A stretch of 64,000 nt of DNA from Lachnospiraceae bacterium Marseille-Q4251 (GTDB taxonomy: Bacteria > Bacillota > Clostridia > Lachnospirales > Lachnospiraceae), in assembly GCA_018223435.1 (NCBI GenBank), contig JAGTTO010000001.1, forward strand, positions 682,001-746,000, given 5' to 3'. Positions 28,126-36,560 of the stretch are shown one piece after another. Each line of letters begins with the position of its first letter. Within the stretch, counting starts at the first letter, position 1. The notes beneath the pieces are model-generated. The model ran no database searches. It was not told the DNA's origin and worked only from the letters and a program-made list of their open reading frames with translations. The translations under genes were made by a program, and so were the position numbers.

Positions 28126-28563
28126 CTATATGCCAAAACCTAAATCTGTCATCTGTTCGGCGATCTCGTCCATTGCCACATCGTCCAGGGAATTGTTTTC
28201 ATTCCACTTTTCTTTGCTCCAGATCTCGATTCTGTTCAGCATACCGGTCAGCACTACATCTTTTTCCAGACCTGCAAATTCTCTTAACGTCGCCGGTAAG
28301 AGGATTCTCCCCTGCTTGTCCAGTTCACAGGGCGTCGCACCCGCCACGAAAAAGCGTGCAAACTGCCTGGCGTTCTTATTGGTAAGTGGTAATGATTTCA
28401 GTTTGATCTCAAAGGCCTTCCATTCCTCATCAGAGAACACAAACAAGCAGCCGTCCAGTCCCTTCGTGACAACGAATGTCTCTCCGAGTTCCTCGCGGAA
28501 CTTGGAAGGGATGATCAGCCTGCCCTTGGTATCAATCGTATGACTGTATTCTCCCATGAACAT
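28126..28563 (-). CDS. mraZ: transcriptional regulator MraZ
   Basis: DNA-binding regulator of the dcw operon, AbrB-like double fold. 145 residues with two repeats, each carrying the DxxGR motif ([14 protein letters not shown] and [14 protein letters not shown]). The ATG at 28563 is chosen because AGGTGG lies five bases upstream and homologues start MFMGEYSH. It is first in the division operon and probably binds the repeats 80-120 bases upstream of it. Confidence 0.96.
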   Translation of the reverse strand: MFMGEYSHTIDTKGRLIIPSKFREELGETFVVTKGLDGCLFVFSDEEWKAFEIKLKSLPLTNKNARQFARFFVAGATPCELDKQGRILLPATLREFAGLEKDVVLTGMLNRIEIWSKEKWNENNSLDDVAMDEIAEQMTDLGFGI

Positions 28564-28645
28564 GGTGGCCACCTACTTTCTAACGACACAGATTACGTCC
28601 ACATCTGTGCCCTGTGGAAAAACGCTATCCTGTGAGCCACATGCC

Positions 28646-28682
28646 ACACTTTCCAACCACTTTCCTCCACTTTCTACCACTT
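28646..28682 (-). promoter_or_regulatory. MraZ operator: four 10-bp-spaced boxes
   Basis: On the minus strand AAGTGG, AAAGTGG, AAAGTGG and AAAGTGT follow each other every 10 bases. Clustered AAAGTGG-type repeats are the MraZ site reported in low-GC bacteria. They lie upstream of mraZ, which supports autoregulation. A further hairpin (CACAGAT/ATCTGTG) lies between the boxes and the gene. Confidence 0.75.
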
Positions 28683-28784
28683 ATGGGTTAATAATAGCTC
28701 ATTTCTCCCTAAAAAGCAATGGGAAATTCGGATTATTTTTGTCTTTTCCTCAATACTGCCGTACGGGATTTTATATTGAATATA

Positions 28785-28816
28785 AAATATCCCCCCATTT
28801 TTGTGGGGGGATATTT
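28785..28816. terminator. terminator of the ychF-lgt-spo0E unit
   Basis: A perfect 12-bp stem AAATATCCCCCC/GGGGGGATATTT with an 8-base loop, 16 bases past the Spo0E-like stop. It insulates this unit from mraZ downstream. Confidence 0.85.
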
Positions 28817-28832
28817 ACGGTTTCTTCTCTTT

Positions 28833-28985
28833 TCAGGCACTCTGCCAGTCCAGATATTCCTCGACCAACCGGTCCAGTACGAGACTCTGGCGGTAAGTCG
28901 CCTCCAGATCGTCGCCCAGGGCCAGGCGGTTTAGTTTTTCTCTTTCTTCCTCAATGCGTTCCTTTAATGTTTCCATCTGATTCAT
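28833..28985 (-). CDS. Spo0E-like aspartyl-phosphate phosphatase (50 aa)
   Basis: Small protein of 50 residues starting MNQMETLKERIEEER and ending LVEEYLDWQSA. Two helices with the S-x-x-L-D pattern (QSLVLDRLVEEYL) match the Spo0E family, which dephosphorylates Spo0A~P and so delays sporulation. AAGGAG lies 12 bases before the ATG. The start overlaps the lgt 3' end by 35 bases and a terminator follows, so it is the last gene of ychF-lgt. Family assignment rests on a short motif. Confidence 0.75.
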   Translation of the reverse strand: MNQMETLKERIEEEREKLNRLALGDDLEATYRQSLVLDRLVEEYLDWQSA

Positions 28986-29859
28986 AGCGTCTGTTTTCTC
29001 CTTTCGGTGTATCTCCTCTTCTTCTCAAAAGCACGATTAAAAGTATAGAAATGACAACCATCACACCGGCCAGCAGCTGTGATACGGGCCAGTGTACCAC
29101 GGGAAGCAGAAGCTGATCGGTACGGAGTCCTTCAATCCAGGCTCTGCCGAGGCCATAACCTCCCAGATAACACAAGAACACTTCGCCATTAAATTTCCGG
29201 CGCTTTATCTTATAAAGTAAAAAAATGAGTACGCCTACATTCCACAGAGATTCGTAAAGGAACGTGGGATGCACCTGGATGAACTGCACTCCGCCGATGA
29301 CCTGAAGGTGCGCCATCATCTGATCCGTCACCTCGCCGGAACGGACAGCGTCCAGCGGGAGCTGCATAGCCAGGAGATTATCGGTATAGCCTCCGAAGGC
29401 CTCCCGGTTGAAAAAATTCCCCCAGCGGCCGATGATCTGGCCGAGAACGATGCCGCAGCTCGCGGTATCTCCCAGAAGTCCGAAGGGAATCTTCTTTTTC
29501 CGGTTGAAATAGACCATCGTGAGGATCGCTCCGATGACGCCTCCGTAGATCGCCAGCCCTCCCTCCCGGGTGTTCAGGATGCTTAAGAGATCATCCTTAT
29601 ACTGATCCCAGGAGAAGATCACATAGTAGAGCCGGGCGCAGATGACACAAACAATGATACCGGCAATCGCCATATCAAAATAGTCATCCGGGTTCTGGCC
29701 TGTGATCTTCGCCACATGGAGCGCCAGAAAAATCCCGGCCAGCATGGCGACGGCAATGGTCACGCCGTAATAAGCGATCTCAATGCCGAAGACGGAAAAG
29801 CTCTTTCCCACATGATCGAGGTAGATGCCCAGGTGTGGAAAATTGATCGCTTCACTCAT
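28951..29859 (-). CDS. lgt: prolipoprotein diacylglyceryl transferase
   Basis: Membrane enzyme that moves diacylglycerol from phosphatidylglycerol to the lipobox cysteine. 302 residues, about seven helices, with the Lgt signature GRWGNFFNREAFGG and the HPTFLYESLWN motif. The C-terminus is hydrophilic and overlaps the Spo0E-like gene. It is 16 bases downstream of ychF. Confidence 0.96.
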   Translation of the reverse strand: MSEAINFPHLGIYLDHVGKSFSVFGIEIAYYGVTIAVAMLAGIFLALHVAKITGQNPDDYFDMAIAGIIVCVICARLYYVIFSWDQYKDDLLSILNTREGGLAIYGGVIGAILTMVYFNRKKKIPFGLLGDTASCGIVLGQIIGRWGNFFNREAFGGYTDNLLAMQLPLDAVRSGEVTDQMMAHLQVIGGVQFIQVHPTFLYESLWNVGVLIFLLYKIKRRKFNGEVFLCYLGGYGLGRAWIEGLRTDQLLLPVVHWPVSQLLAGVMVVISILLIVLLRRRGDTPKGENRRYESDGNIKGTH

Positions 29860-29875
29860 AAAAGGCTTCCTTTCA

Positions 29876-30973
29876 TCAAACGTTGAAGCGGAATAGAATG
29901 ACGTCTCCGTCCTGCACTACATAATCCTTTCCTTCCAGGCGAACCAGACCTTTTTCCTTGGCTGCCGCATAGGTCTTGGAATCCAGAAGCTCCTGATAAT
30001 TGATGACCTCGGCACGAATGAATCCTCTCTCGAAATCGGAGTGAATCTTTCCTGCTGCCTGAGGTGCCTTGGTACCCTTCGTAATGGTCCAGGCTCTGGT
30101 TTCCTTCTCGCCTGCGGTGAGATAACTTAAAAGTCCAAGAAGGCTGTAGCTTGCGCGGATCAGTTTTTCGAGGCCGGACTCGGAAAGCCCCAAGTCCTCC
30201 AGGAACATGGACTTCTCATCGTCGTCCAACTCGGAAATCTCTTCCTCGATCTTGGCGCAAATCACGAAGACCTCGCTGCCGGATTTCTTCGCATACTCCC
30301 GAACCTCCTGAACGTACGGATTTTTCGCTCCGTCGTCTGCCAGATCATCCTCAGCCACGTTAGCGGCGAAAATCACTGGTTTGGCGGTCAGAAGGTTGTA
30401 TGTGGGAATCCAGGCCAGCTCGTCCTCATCTTCGGTCTCGTAGGAGATAGCCAGGTTGCCGTCCTCGAGATGAGCCTTCAGCTTGTTCAGAAGCTCCAGC
30501 TCTTTGGCAAGGGTTTTGTCATTTCTCGCTCCTCTGGTAGTCTTTGCAATTCTTCTCTCCAATATTTCAAGATCGGAGAAAATCAGCTCCAGATTGATCG
30601 TCTCGATGTCACGGACCGGATCAACGCTGCCGTCCACATGGATGACGTTGGGATCCTCAAAGCAGCGCACCACATGAACGATGGCGTCCACCTCACGGAT
30701 GTTGGCCAGGAACTGGTTTCCCAGGCCTTCTCCTTTGGATGCACCCTTTACGAGACCGGCGATATCCACAAACTCAATGACGGCCGGCGTTACCTTCTCG
30801 GAATTGTAGAGGTCAGCCAGGAGCTTCAGTCTTTTATCCGGTACTGCCACAACGCCCACGTTCGGGTCGATGGTACAGAAGGGATAGTTGGCTGACTCCG
30901 CTCCTGCCTTGGTGAGAGAGTTAAAGAGAGTACTTTTTCCTACATTCGGTAATCCGACGATTCCTAACTTCAT
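29876..30973 (-). CDS. ychF: ribosome-binding ATPase YchF
   Basis: Obg-family P-loop protein that prefers ATP and binds ribosomes. 365 residues: [12 protein letters not shown] at 6-17, switch region [20 protein letters not shown], then coiled-coil and TGS domains ([20 protein letters not shown]). AGGAAG precedes the ATG. First gene of ychF-lgt-spo0E, behind tandem Spo0A boxes. Confidence 0.97.
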   Translation of the reverse strand: MKLGIVGLPNVGKSTLFNSLTKAGAESANYPFCTIDPNVGVVAVPDKRLKLLADLYNSEKVTPAVIEFVDIAGLVKGASKGEGLGNQFLANIREVDAIVHVVRCFEDPNVIHVDGSVDPVRDIETINLELIFSDLEILERRIAKTTRGARNDKTLAKELELLNKLKAHLEDGNLAISYETEDEDELAWIPTYNLLTAKPVIFAANVAEDDLADDGAKNPYVQEVREYAKKSGSEVFVICAKIEEEISELDDDEKSMFLEDLGLSESGLEKLIRASYSLLGLLSYLTAGEKETRAWTITKGTKAPQAAGKIHSDFERGFIRAEVINYQELLDSKTYAAAKEKGLVRLEGKDYVVQDGDVILFRFNV

Positions 30974-31057
30974 CTATTAAAACTTCCTTTCTTATTCTTA
31001 TCTTTTGTTTTATGATTCAGGGCAAACACTTCTATACAAGTTTCCTGCTCATGAGAC

Positions 31058-31123
31058 AGTTTAGCACAGGAACTGACAGAAATGCAAGCGCTTTGCGGGA
31101 GAAGTCTTCGACAGGATTCGTCA
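31058..31123 (-). promoter_or_regulatory. ychF promoter with tandem Spo0A boxes
   Basis: On the minus strand TGACGAA (31123-31117) and TGTCGAA (31113-31107) are two perfect 0A boxes 10 bp apart. A weak promoter follows: TTGCAT (31087-31082), 18 bases, TAAACT (31063-31058). The same box pair with the same spacing lies before spoIIGA. The upstream box overlaps the thiN stop. Confidence 0.5.
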
Positions 31124-31771
31124 ATCCTTCGATTCCATGACGAGAAGCATTCCCGACGAAAAGGAAATCTCCCCATTTTCCGCTGTTATCTCGTTGCTGA
31201 CGCCGATGGGATTCTCCGGAGTCATGTCGTATTCTGTCAACGGATAAAAGAAACCCCGGAGGGTCAGGCCTGTCACCTGTCCGCCAAAGGCGAACAAAGA
31301 GACGTACTTGCCGTACTGTTCCGTTTTTCTGATCTTCATCGGCTGATCCGTGAGGCGGATCCGGTTGTGCTCATCGAGGAGAATACATTCCTTTCCCTGC
31401 TCGAGGGCCATGGCCAGAAGCTTGATATTTGCCACCACATGATCCAGTCGGGTGCCGGTGCCGCCAAGGATAAAAATCCGCTCTGCACCAAGCTCGATTG
31501 CAAGGTTCATCGCAATCTCTGTGTCCGTCAGATCCTTCACCGGATTGAATTTCCGGATCGGAATCTCCGGAAACCGCCTGAAATACTCCAGGGCGTCCCC
31601 GGAAGCCGAGTCGAAATCTCCCACGATATGGGTGGGGCGGATTCCTTTGTCCCTTAAAAAGCAGATCCCTCTGTCCGCTCCAATGAGGATCTCCGGCTCT
31701 TCTTTTCTCAAAAAAGCAAGGGCAAAGTCCGGATTCAGACTGCCCCCGCTGATAATAACGGCTGTTTTCAT
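31121..31771 (-). CDS. thiN: thiamine pyrophosphokinase
   Basis: Transfers pyrophosphate from ATP to thiamine. 216 residues: GADRGICFL, GDFDSAS and DLTDTEIAM in the catalytic domain, GGTGTRLDHVVAN, then a beta-rich thiamine-binding C-terminal domain. Its start overlaps the rpe stop (ATGA). It ends a long housekeeping operon beginning with murE. Confidence 0.93.
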   Translation of the reverse strand: MKTAVIISGGSLNPDFALAFLRKEEPEILIGADRGICFLRDKGIRPTHIVGDFDSASGDALEYFRRFPEIPIRKFNPVKDLTDTEIAMNLAIELGAERIFILGGTGTRLDHVVANIKLLAMALEQGKECILLDEHNRIRLTDQPMKIRKTEQYGKYVSLFAFGGQVTGLTLRGFFYPLTEYDMTPENPIGVSNEITAENGEISFSSGMLLVMESKD

Positions 31772-32436
31772 TTCTTTTCCTCGTAAGCCCTCATGGCTTC
31801 CAAAAATGCCCGGACATTGGCCGCCGCATCCCCTTTGAAGACGCTGCTGCCTGCCACGATGACATTGGCTCCCGCATCCAGGATCTCAGAGAGATTCTTT
31901 AAATTGATGCCGCCATCCACCTCAATATCCGTATCTTTTCCAGCTGCCGTCAGTTTTTCCCGAAGATCACGGATTTTTCCCGTCACCGCCGGAATGTAGG
32001 GCTGCCCGCCGAAGCCCGGGTTTACGGACATGAGGAGAATCATATCCGCCTCGTCGAGGACATAGTCCAGAACGGAAAGCGGGGTAGCGGGATTCAAAGC
32101 CACGCCGGCCTTTTTTCCAAGGGAACGGATATGTTGGAGGGTCCGGTGAAGATGGGTGCAGGCCTCTGCATGTACCGTGATGATATCGGCGCCGCAGTCT
32201 GCGAACTCTGCGACGTAACGATCCGGCTCCTCCACCATCAGGTGAACGTCCAGAACCTTGTCTGTCATTTTCCGGAAAGCCCGGACCACGGGCATTCCGA
32301 AATTGATGCTCGGGACGAAGTTTCCGTCCATGATATCCACATGAATATAGGGAGTTCCCGCCTCGTCAATGGTGCGAATCTCCTCTCCCAGTCTGCTGTA
32401 ATCGGAAGCCAGCATTGATGGTGATAAAAAGTACAT
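31768..32436 (-). CDS. rpe: ribulose-phosphate 3-epimerase
   Basis: Pentose-phosphate TIM-barrel enzyme, 222 residues. Visible motifs are PSMLASDYSRLGEE, the metal ligands in HVDIMDGNFVPSINFG, VHLMVEEPD, MSVNPGFGGQ and EVDGGINLKN. It starts one base after the rsgA stop. Confidence 0.96.
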   Translation of the reverse strand: MYFLSPSMLASDYSRLGEEIRTIDEAGTPYIHVDIMDGNFVPSINFGMPVVRAFRKMTDKVLDVHLMVEEPDRYVAEFADCGADIITVHAEACTHLHRTLQHIRSLGKKAGVALNPATPLSVLDYVLDEADMILLMSVNPGFGGQPYIPAVTGKIRDLREKLTAAGKDTDIEVDGGINLKNLSEILDAGANVIVAGSSVFKGDAAANVRAFLEAMRAYEEKK

Positions 32437-32437
32437 C

Positions 32438-33319
32438 TCAGTATTTCCTCCTGTCCTTTAACTCTTCCAGCATTTCCAGATAGCTCTGATACCGTCTCTC
32501 ACTGATCTTTCCCTCCGCAAGCGCTTCCTTAATGCCGCAGTCAGGCTCCTTGTCGTGAAGGCAGCCCTGGAAGCGGCAGAAGGGCTCAAAAGGAGTGAAA
32601 TCCGGAAAATAATTCTGCAAGTCTTCTTTTTCCATCTCAGGAAGCATCAGGGAACTGAACCCCGGCGTATCCATAAGATAAGTGTCCTCTTCCACATAGA
32701 AAAGCTCGGAATGGCGGGTGGTATGTTTTCCGCGGTCGATCTTCCGGCTGATCTCCCCGGTCTCCATGGAGGCCTGGGGGCAGATCCGGTTGATGAGGGT
32801 GGATTTTCCCACACCGGAGGGCCCGGCCACAGTCGTGGTCTTTCCTTTCAGGATCTCATGGACTGCTTCCATGCCTTTTTCCTGGCCGGCACTGACGAAA
32901 AGCACCTGGCTTTCACAGCCCGCGTAGATCCTTTGAAGCTCTTCCAGCTCTTCCTTTGTGGAAAGATCTTCCTTATTAAAACAGATCACGGTCTTCACCT
33001 TCTGGTATTCCATCATGACCAGAAAATGATCCAGAAGGTTGAAGTTGGGCTTCGGCCGGTTCACGGCGAAGATCACCAACGCCTGATCCACGTTGGCCAC
33101 GGCCGGGCGGATCAGGGTATTTTTCCTGGGAAGGATCTCCATGAGATTTCCTGTCTTCTCTTTCTCATCCAGGATCTCAATGCCCACATCATCCCCCACC
33201 AGGGGCTTGATGCCGTTTTTCCGGAAGATTCCCTTAGCACGGCACTCGTAAATCACATTGTCACGGGTGTGCACATAGTAGAAGCCTCCGATTCCCTTGA
33301 TAATCTTTCCTTTTTGCAT
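32438..33319 (-). CDS. rsgA: small ribosomal subunit biogenesis GTPase RsgA
   Basis: Circularly permuted GTPase that checks 30S assembly. 293 residues: OB-fold start, FNKEDL (G4), GPSGVGKSTLINR (G1), DTPGF (G3), and a C-terminal zinc site with CRFQGCLHDKEPDC. The ATG at 33319 is used because AGGAAG precedes it and the upstream in-frame stretch is repeat sequence. A repeat separates it from prkC. Confidence 0.94.
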   Translation of the reverse strand: MQKGKIIKGIGGFYYVHTRDNVIYECRAKGIFRKNGIKPLVGDDVGIEILDEKEKTGNLMEILPRKNTLIRPAVANVDQALVIFAVNRPKPNFNLLDHFLVMMEYQKVKTVICFNKEDLSTKEELEELQRIYAGCESQVLFVSAGQEKGMEAVHEILKGKTTTVAGPSGVGKSTLINRICPQASMETGEISRKIDRGKHTTRHSELFYVEEDTYLMDTPGFSSLMLPEMEKEDLQNYFPDFTPFEPFCRFQGCLHDKEPDCGIKEALAEGKISERRYQSYLEMLEELKDRRKY

Positions 33320-33346
33320 AAAGTCTTCCTTAATATCATTAAATAT

Positions 33347-33486
33347 AAGGATTGTTCCGTGCTTCGCACTCTCACAATCCTTCCCGGCATTCGCACATCG
33401 CGGAGCGTCCACCCCGCTTTTATGCTCATCCCGGGGCGTGTCCCAAGATCATATATACGCTTTTGTGCAAGCACAAGCGTATATAT
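33347..33486 (-). repeat. structured intergenic repeat, variant C
   Basis: Two hairpins frame this gap: AAGGATTGT/ACAATCCTT (33347-33382), and a 12-bp stem ATATATACGCTT/AAGCGTATATAT (33451-33486) with the inner apex GTGC-AA-GCAC. The long hairpin is flanked by CTTGGGACACGCC on the minus strand, close to CTTGGGACCCGCC in copies A and B. The remaining sequence differs, so it is a related but distinct element. Confidence 0.5.
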
Positions 33487-33498
33487 GACTTTGGTTCA

Positions 33499-35823
33499 CT
33501 ATTTAAAGGGCACGTTATTGTAGTCGTACTGATACTTCACCTCACCGGAACCCGGGTCCAGGATGTAGACGGTGATGGTTCCGCTGCTGTTGGACTCGCT
33601 GCTCCATTTCACGGAGTAGGGGAAGGTGATGACCTCGCCGTTCACCAGAGTCGTGGAACGGCCGTCCTGGGTGATGACCAGCTGTACGGGCTCACCCGCA
33701 TAGACATCCGGAGCCTGGAGGCTCACGTTACAGGAGTACTCTGCGGTTGTGTTTCCTGCCTCTGTGGCGGCCTCGGAGGACGTGGTATTCGTCGTTCCGG
33801 AGCTGGTTCCGTTTCCGGATTCTGCCGGATCTCCGGCTCCCACGCTGACAGTCAGGGTGACGGTACTTCCCGCTGCCGGGGTTTCGTCGATCGGATTCTG
33901 ACTGATAACTGTTCCTGCCGGGATATCAGCGCTGACCTGCTCGGTGATCTGCACCACATAACCGGCAGCCTCAAGGCCTGACTGGGCGTCGATGACACTC
34001 TGGCCAGTGTAGTTTTTAAGCGTCTGCGTGGTGGCGGAACTGGTATCTCCGTCCGCAGGCTGGCTCACCCAGAGTTCAATCGTATCTCCGGCTTTTACCG
34101 TACTTCCTGCCTCGGGGTTCGCGTAAATGACATGATTGCCTTCCACGTTGGGGTTCGTCGTATATTTCACATTGTATTTGATGCCAACCTTGTCGCAGGC
34201 ACTCTGTACGTCGCTTAAGAGAAGACCTGCCACCTCAGGAACGGTGACATCGGTCACACCGCTGCTCACCACATAGTAAACCGTGGTATTTTTCTCCACA
34301 GAGGTTCCTTCTGTCGGGGTCTGGGAGATGATCTGGCCTGCCGCATAATCTGCAGAGGGCTGCTCGCCGCTCTTCACGCCGCCGATGCTTAAGGCATTCA
34401 ATGCCTCCAGAGCCTCTTTTTCAGTTTTTCCGGTCAGGGACGGTACGGTGACAGGAGTGTTTGCCGCCTCCGTTACCTGCTGCAGGTTGTCGCTCTCAGT
34501 CTCGCTGCCTGTCTCGGTTTCCGTGGAGACCTCCGTCGTAGTCTGGTTGAGTTTCGTCTTGTTTCCCTTGAAGTTGAAAAGACCTGCCGCATTTCCCACC
34601 AGCGCCAGGAAAATGCAGAGGATAATCAGACCGATGATGATGCTTCCGATGGTCATAAATTTTTCCAGCTTCGGGCTGATGCCATCCTCATCCTCGTCCT
34701 CATCGGGATCGAAATAATTCTCCTGATAGGGATTTCTCTGGGGCGGGTAGGCGCTTCCCTGACCTGCCGGACGGCCGCCCTGGGGCGGATAAGCGTTTCC
34801 GTAGCCGCCGCCATAACCGGGATTTCCATTTCCCGGAGCTCCTGCCGTGGCCTTATGTACCGGCGGTATGTTAGGCACGCTGTTTCTCTGTGGACTGACC
34901 GGTGTCTCGCCGTAGCTCTGCTTGATCTTGTTCAGCTCATCTCCGGAGATCACCACGGTACGGGCGTTGTTATTAATCGTAGCCAGCTGGACAAAATCTC
35001 CCTCGGGGTTTACCAGGGATTCCTTGAGGTCCCGGATCAGCTCCGTCATATCGTTATAACGGCGGTCGGGACTCTTCTGGGTACATTTGTAAATGATCTG
35101 CACCGTGCTCTTTGGTAGATCCGGCACATATTTTCTCGGGGAGGGAAGCTCCTCCTGAAGATGTTTGATGGCAATCGCCACAGTGCTGTCCCCGTCAAAA
35201 GGCACGGTTCCTGTCAGCATCTCGTAAAGCGTGATGCCCAGGGAATAGATATCACTCTTATAGTCACTGTATCCGCCTCTGGCCTGCTCCGGTGAGCTGT
35301 AATGGACGGAACCCATGACGCTGGAATTGATCGTGTTGGAGCTGGCTGCTCTCGCGATTCCAAAGTCTGTGACTTTTACTTTTCCATCTGTGGAAATGAT
35401 GATATTCTGAGGCTTCACATCCCGGTGAACGATGCCGTTCCGGTGGGCCGCCTCGAGCCCCATGGAGACCTGGATCGCGATGCTGGTGGCCTCGCGGACT
35501 GCAAGCCGTCCCTTCTTGTCAATGTATTCCTTCAGGGTGATGCCTTCCACCAGCTCCATGACAATGTAGCTGATGCCGTGATCCTCCCCGACATCGTACA
35601 CATTGACGATGTTGGGATGGGCGAGTCCTGCCGCCGACTGGGCTTCCACCCGGAATTTGGAGATAAAGGCCTTATCTTCCCGGAACTCCTGCTTCAGCAC
35701 CTTCACCGCCACAAAACGGTTCAGCTTGTGGTCTTTTGCCTTATAGACATCAGCCATTCCGCCGGAACCGATCCGTCCGATGATCTCATATCGTTCCTGT
35801 ATAAACATTCCTTCTTTTAACAT
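33499..35823 (-). CDS. prkC: PASTA-domain Ser/Thr protein kinase
   Basis: Membrane kinase that senses muropeptides or lipid II. 774 residues: kinase domain with G-loop IGSGGMADVY, K41, HRDVKPQN (133-140) and DFG 153-155; a Pro/Gly/Tyr-rich linker; one membrane helix near 395-415; an acidic Thr/Glu stretch; three PASTA domains (about 440-650); and an extra beta-rich C-terminal domain of about 85 residues. The start overlaps prpC by seven bases. Confidence 0.95.
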   Translation of the reverse strand: MLKEGMFIQERYEIIGRIGSGGMADVYKAKDHKLNRFVAVKVLKQEFREDKAFISKFRVEAQSAAGLAHPNIVNVYDVGEDHGISYIVMELVEGITLKEYIDKKGRLAVREATSIAIQVSMGLEAAHRNGIVHRDVKPQNIIISTDGKVKVTDFGIARAASSNTINSSVMGSVHYSSPEQARGGYSDYKSDIYSLGITLYEMLTGTVPFDGDSTVAIAIKHLQEELPSPRKYVPDLPKSTVQIIYKCTQKSPDRRYNDMTELIRDLKESLVNPEGDFVQLATINNNARTVVISGDELNKIKQSYGETPVSPQRNSVPNIPPVHKATAGAPGNGNPGYGGGYGNAYPPQGGRPAGQGSAYPPQRNPYQENYFDPDEDEDEDGISPKLEKFMTIGSIIIGLIILCIFLALVGNAAGLFNFKGNKTKLNQTTTEVSTETETGSETESDNLQQVTEAANTPVTVPSLTGKTEKEALEALNALSIGGVKSGEQPSADYAAGQIISQTPTEGTSVEKNTTVYYVVSSGVTDVTVPEVAGLLLSDVQSACDKVGIKYNVKYTTNPNVEGNHVIYANPEAGSTVKAGDTIELWVSQPADGDTSSATTQTLKNYTGQSVIDAQSGLEAAGYVVQITEQVSADIPAGTVISQNPIDETPAAGSTVTLTVSVGAGDPAESGNGTSSGTTNTTSSEAATEAGNTTAEYSCNVSLQAPDVYAGEPVQLVITQDGRSTTLVNGEVITFPYSVKWSSESNSSGTITVYILDPGSGEVKYQYDYNNVPFK

Positions 35824-36560
35824 TCTTTCACCTCACCTGATAGTGGCTCCACCAGCACTACGGAGATGTTGTCTTTTCCTCCGTTCTGGTTTGCCGCTGT
35901 AATGAGTTTCCTGGCTCTTTCTTCCACATCTCCCCCACTTTTTACGATCGCGCAGATCTCGCTGTCCTCCAGCATATTGCTGAGGCCGTCGGAACAGAGC
36001 AGTATTTTATCGCCTTTCCGTACCCGCAGATCAAAGAAATCGATGTTGACTTCCCTTTCCACGCCCACGGCTCTTGTGATCACATTTTTGTTGGGATGTT
36101 TTCTCGCTTCCTCTTTCTTAAGCTTGCCGCTTCGTACCATCTCCTCCACCAGGGAATGATCCTTGGTGATCTGACGGATGTCGTCGCGGATCAGATAGAG
36201 ACGGCTGTCTCCCACATTGGCCACATAGAGATAACGGCCTTCGATGACAGCCACTACCACGGTGGTCCCCATGCCAGCCAGATTTTCATCCTCCCGAGAT
36301 TTCTCGTATACCCGGCGGTTGGCTTCCTCCACTGCAGTACGGATGATTTTGATGGGATTGGTCTCGCGGCTCTTGCGGACGCTCTCAATCAGCGTCCCTA
36401 CCGTATCTCTCGACGCGGTGTCACCGGCTCTGTGGCCTCCCATTCCGTCTGCAACCACAAAGAGGTTCGGAAGATTACCCACCGGTGTCTCAGAGGCGAA
36501 CACAAAATCCTGATTCATGGACCGGTTCTGGCCTACATCAGTGATGCAAAACGCCTTCAT
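35817..36560 (-). CDS. prpC: PP2C-type protein phosphatase
   Basis: Removes phosphate from targets of the adjacent PASTA kinase. 247 residues with PP2C metal motifs FVVADGMGGHRAGD, VGDSRLYLI, LLCSDGLSNML and GGKDNISVVLV. The start overlaps the rlmN stop by four bases. Confidence 0.95.
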   Translation of the reverse strand: MKAFCITDVGQNRSMNQDFVFASETPVGNLPNLFVVADGMGGHRAGDTASRDTVGTLIESVRKSRETNPIKIIRTAVEEANRRVYEKSREDENLAGMGTTVVVAVIEGRYLYVANVGDSRLYLIRDDIRQITKDHSLVEEMVRSGKLKKEEARKHPNKNVITRAVGVEREVNIDFFDLRVRKGDKILLCSDGLSNMLEDSEICAIVKSGGDVEERARKLITAANQNGGKDNISVVLVEPLSGEVKEC

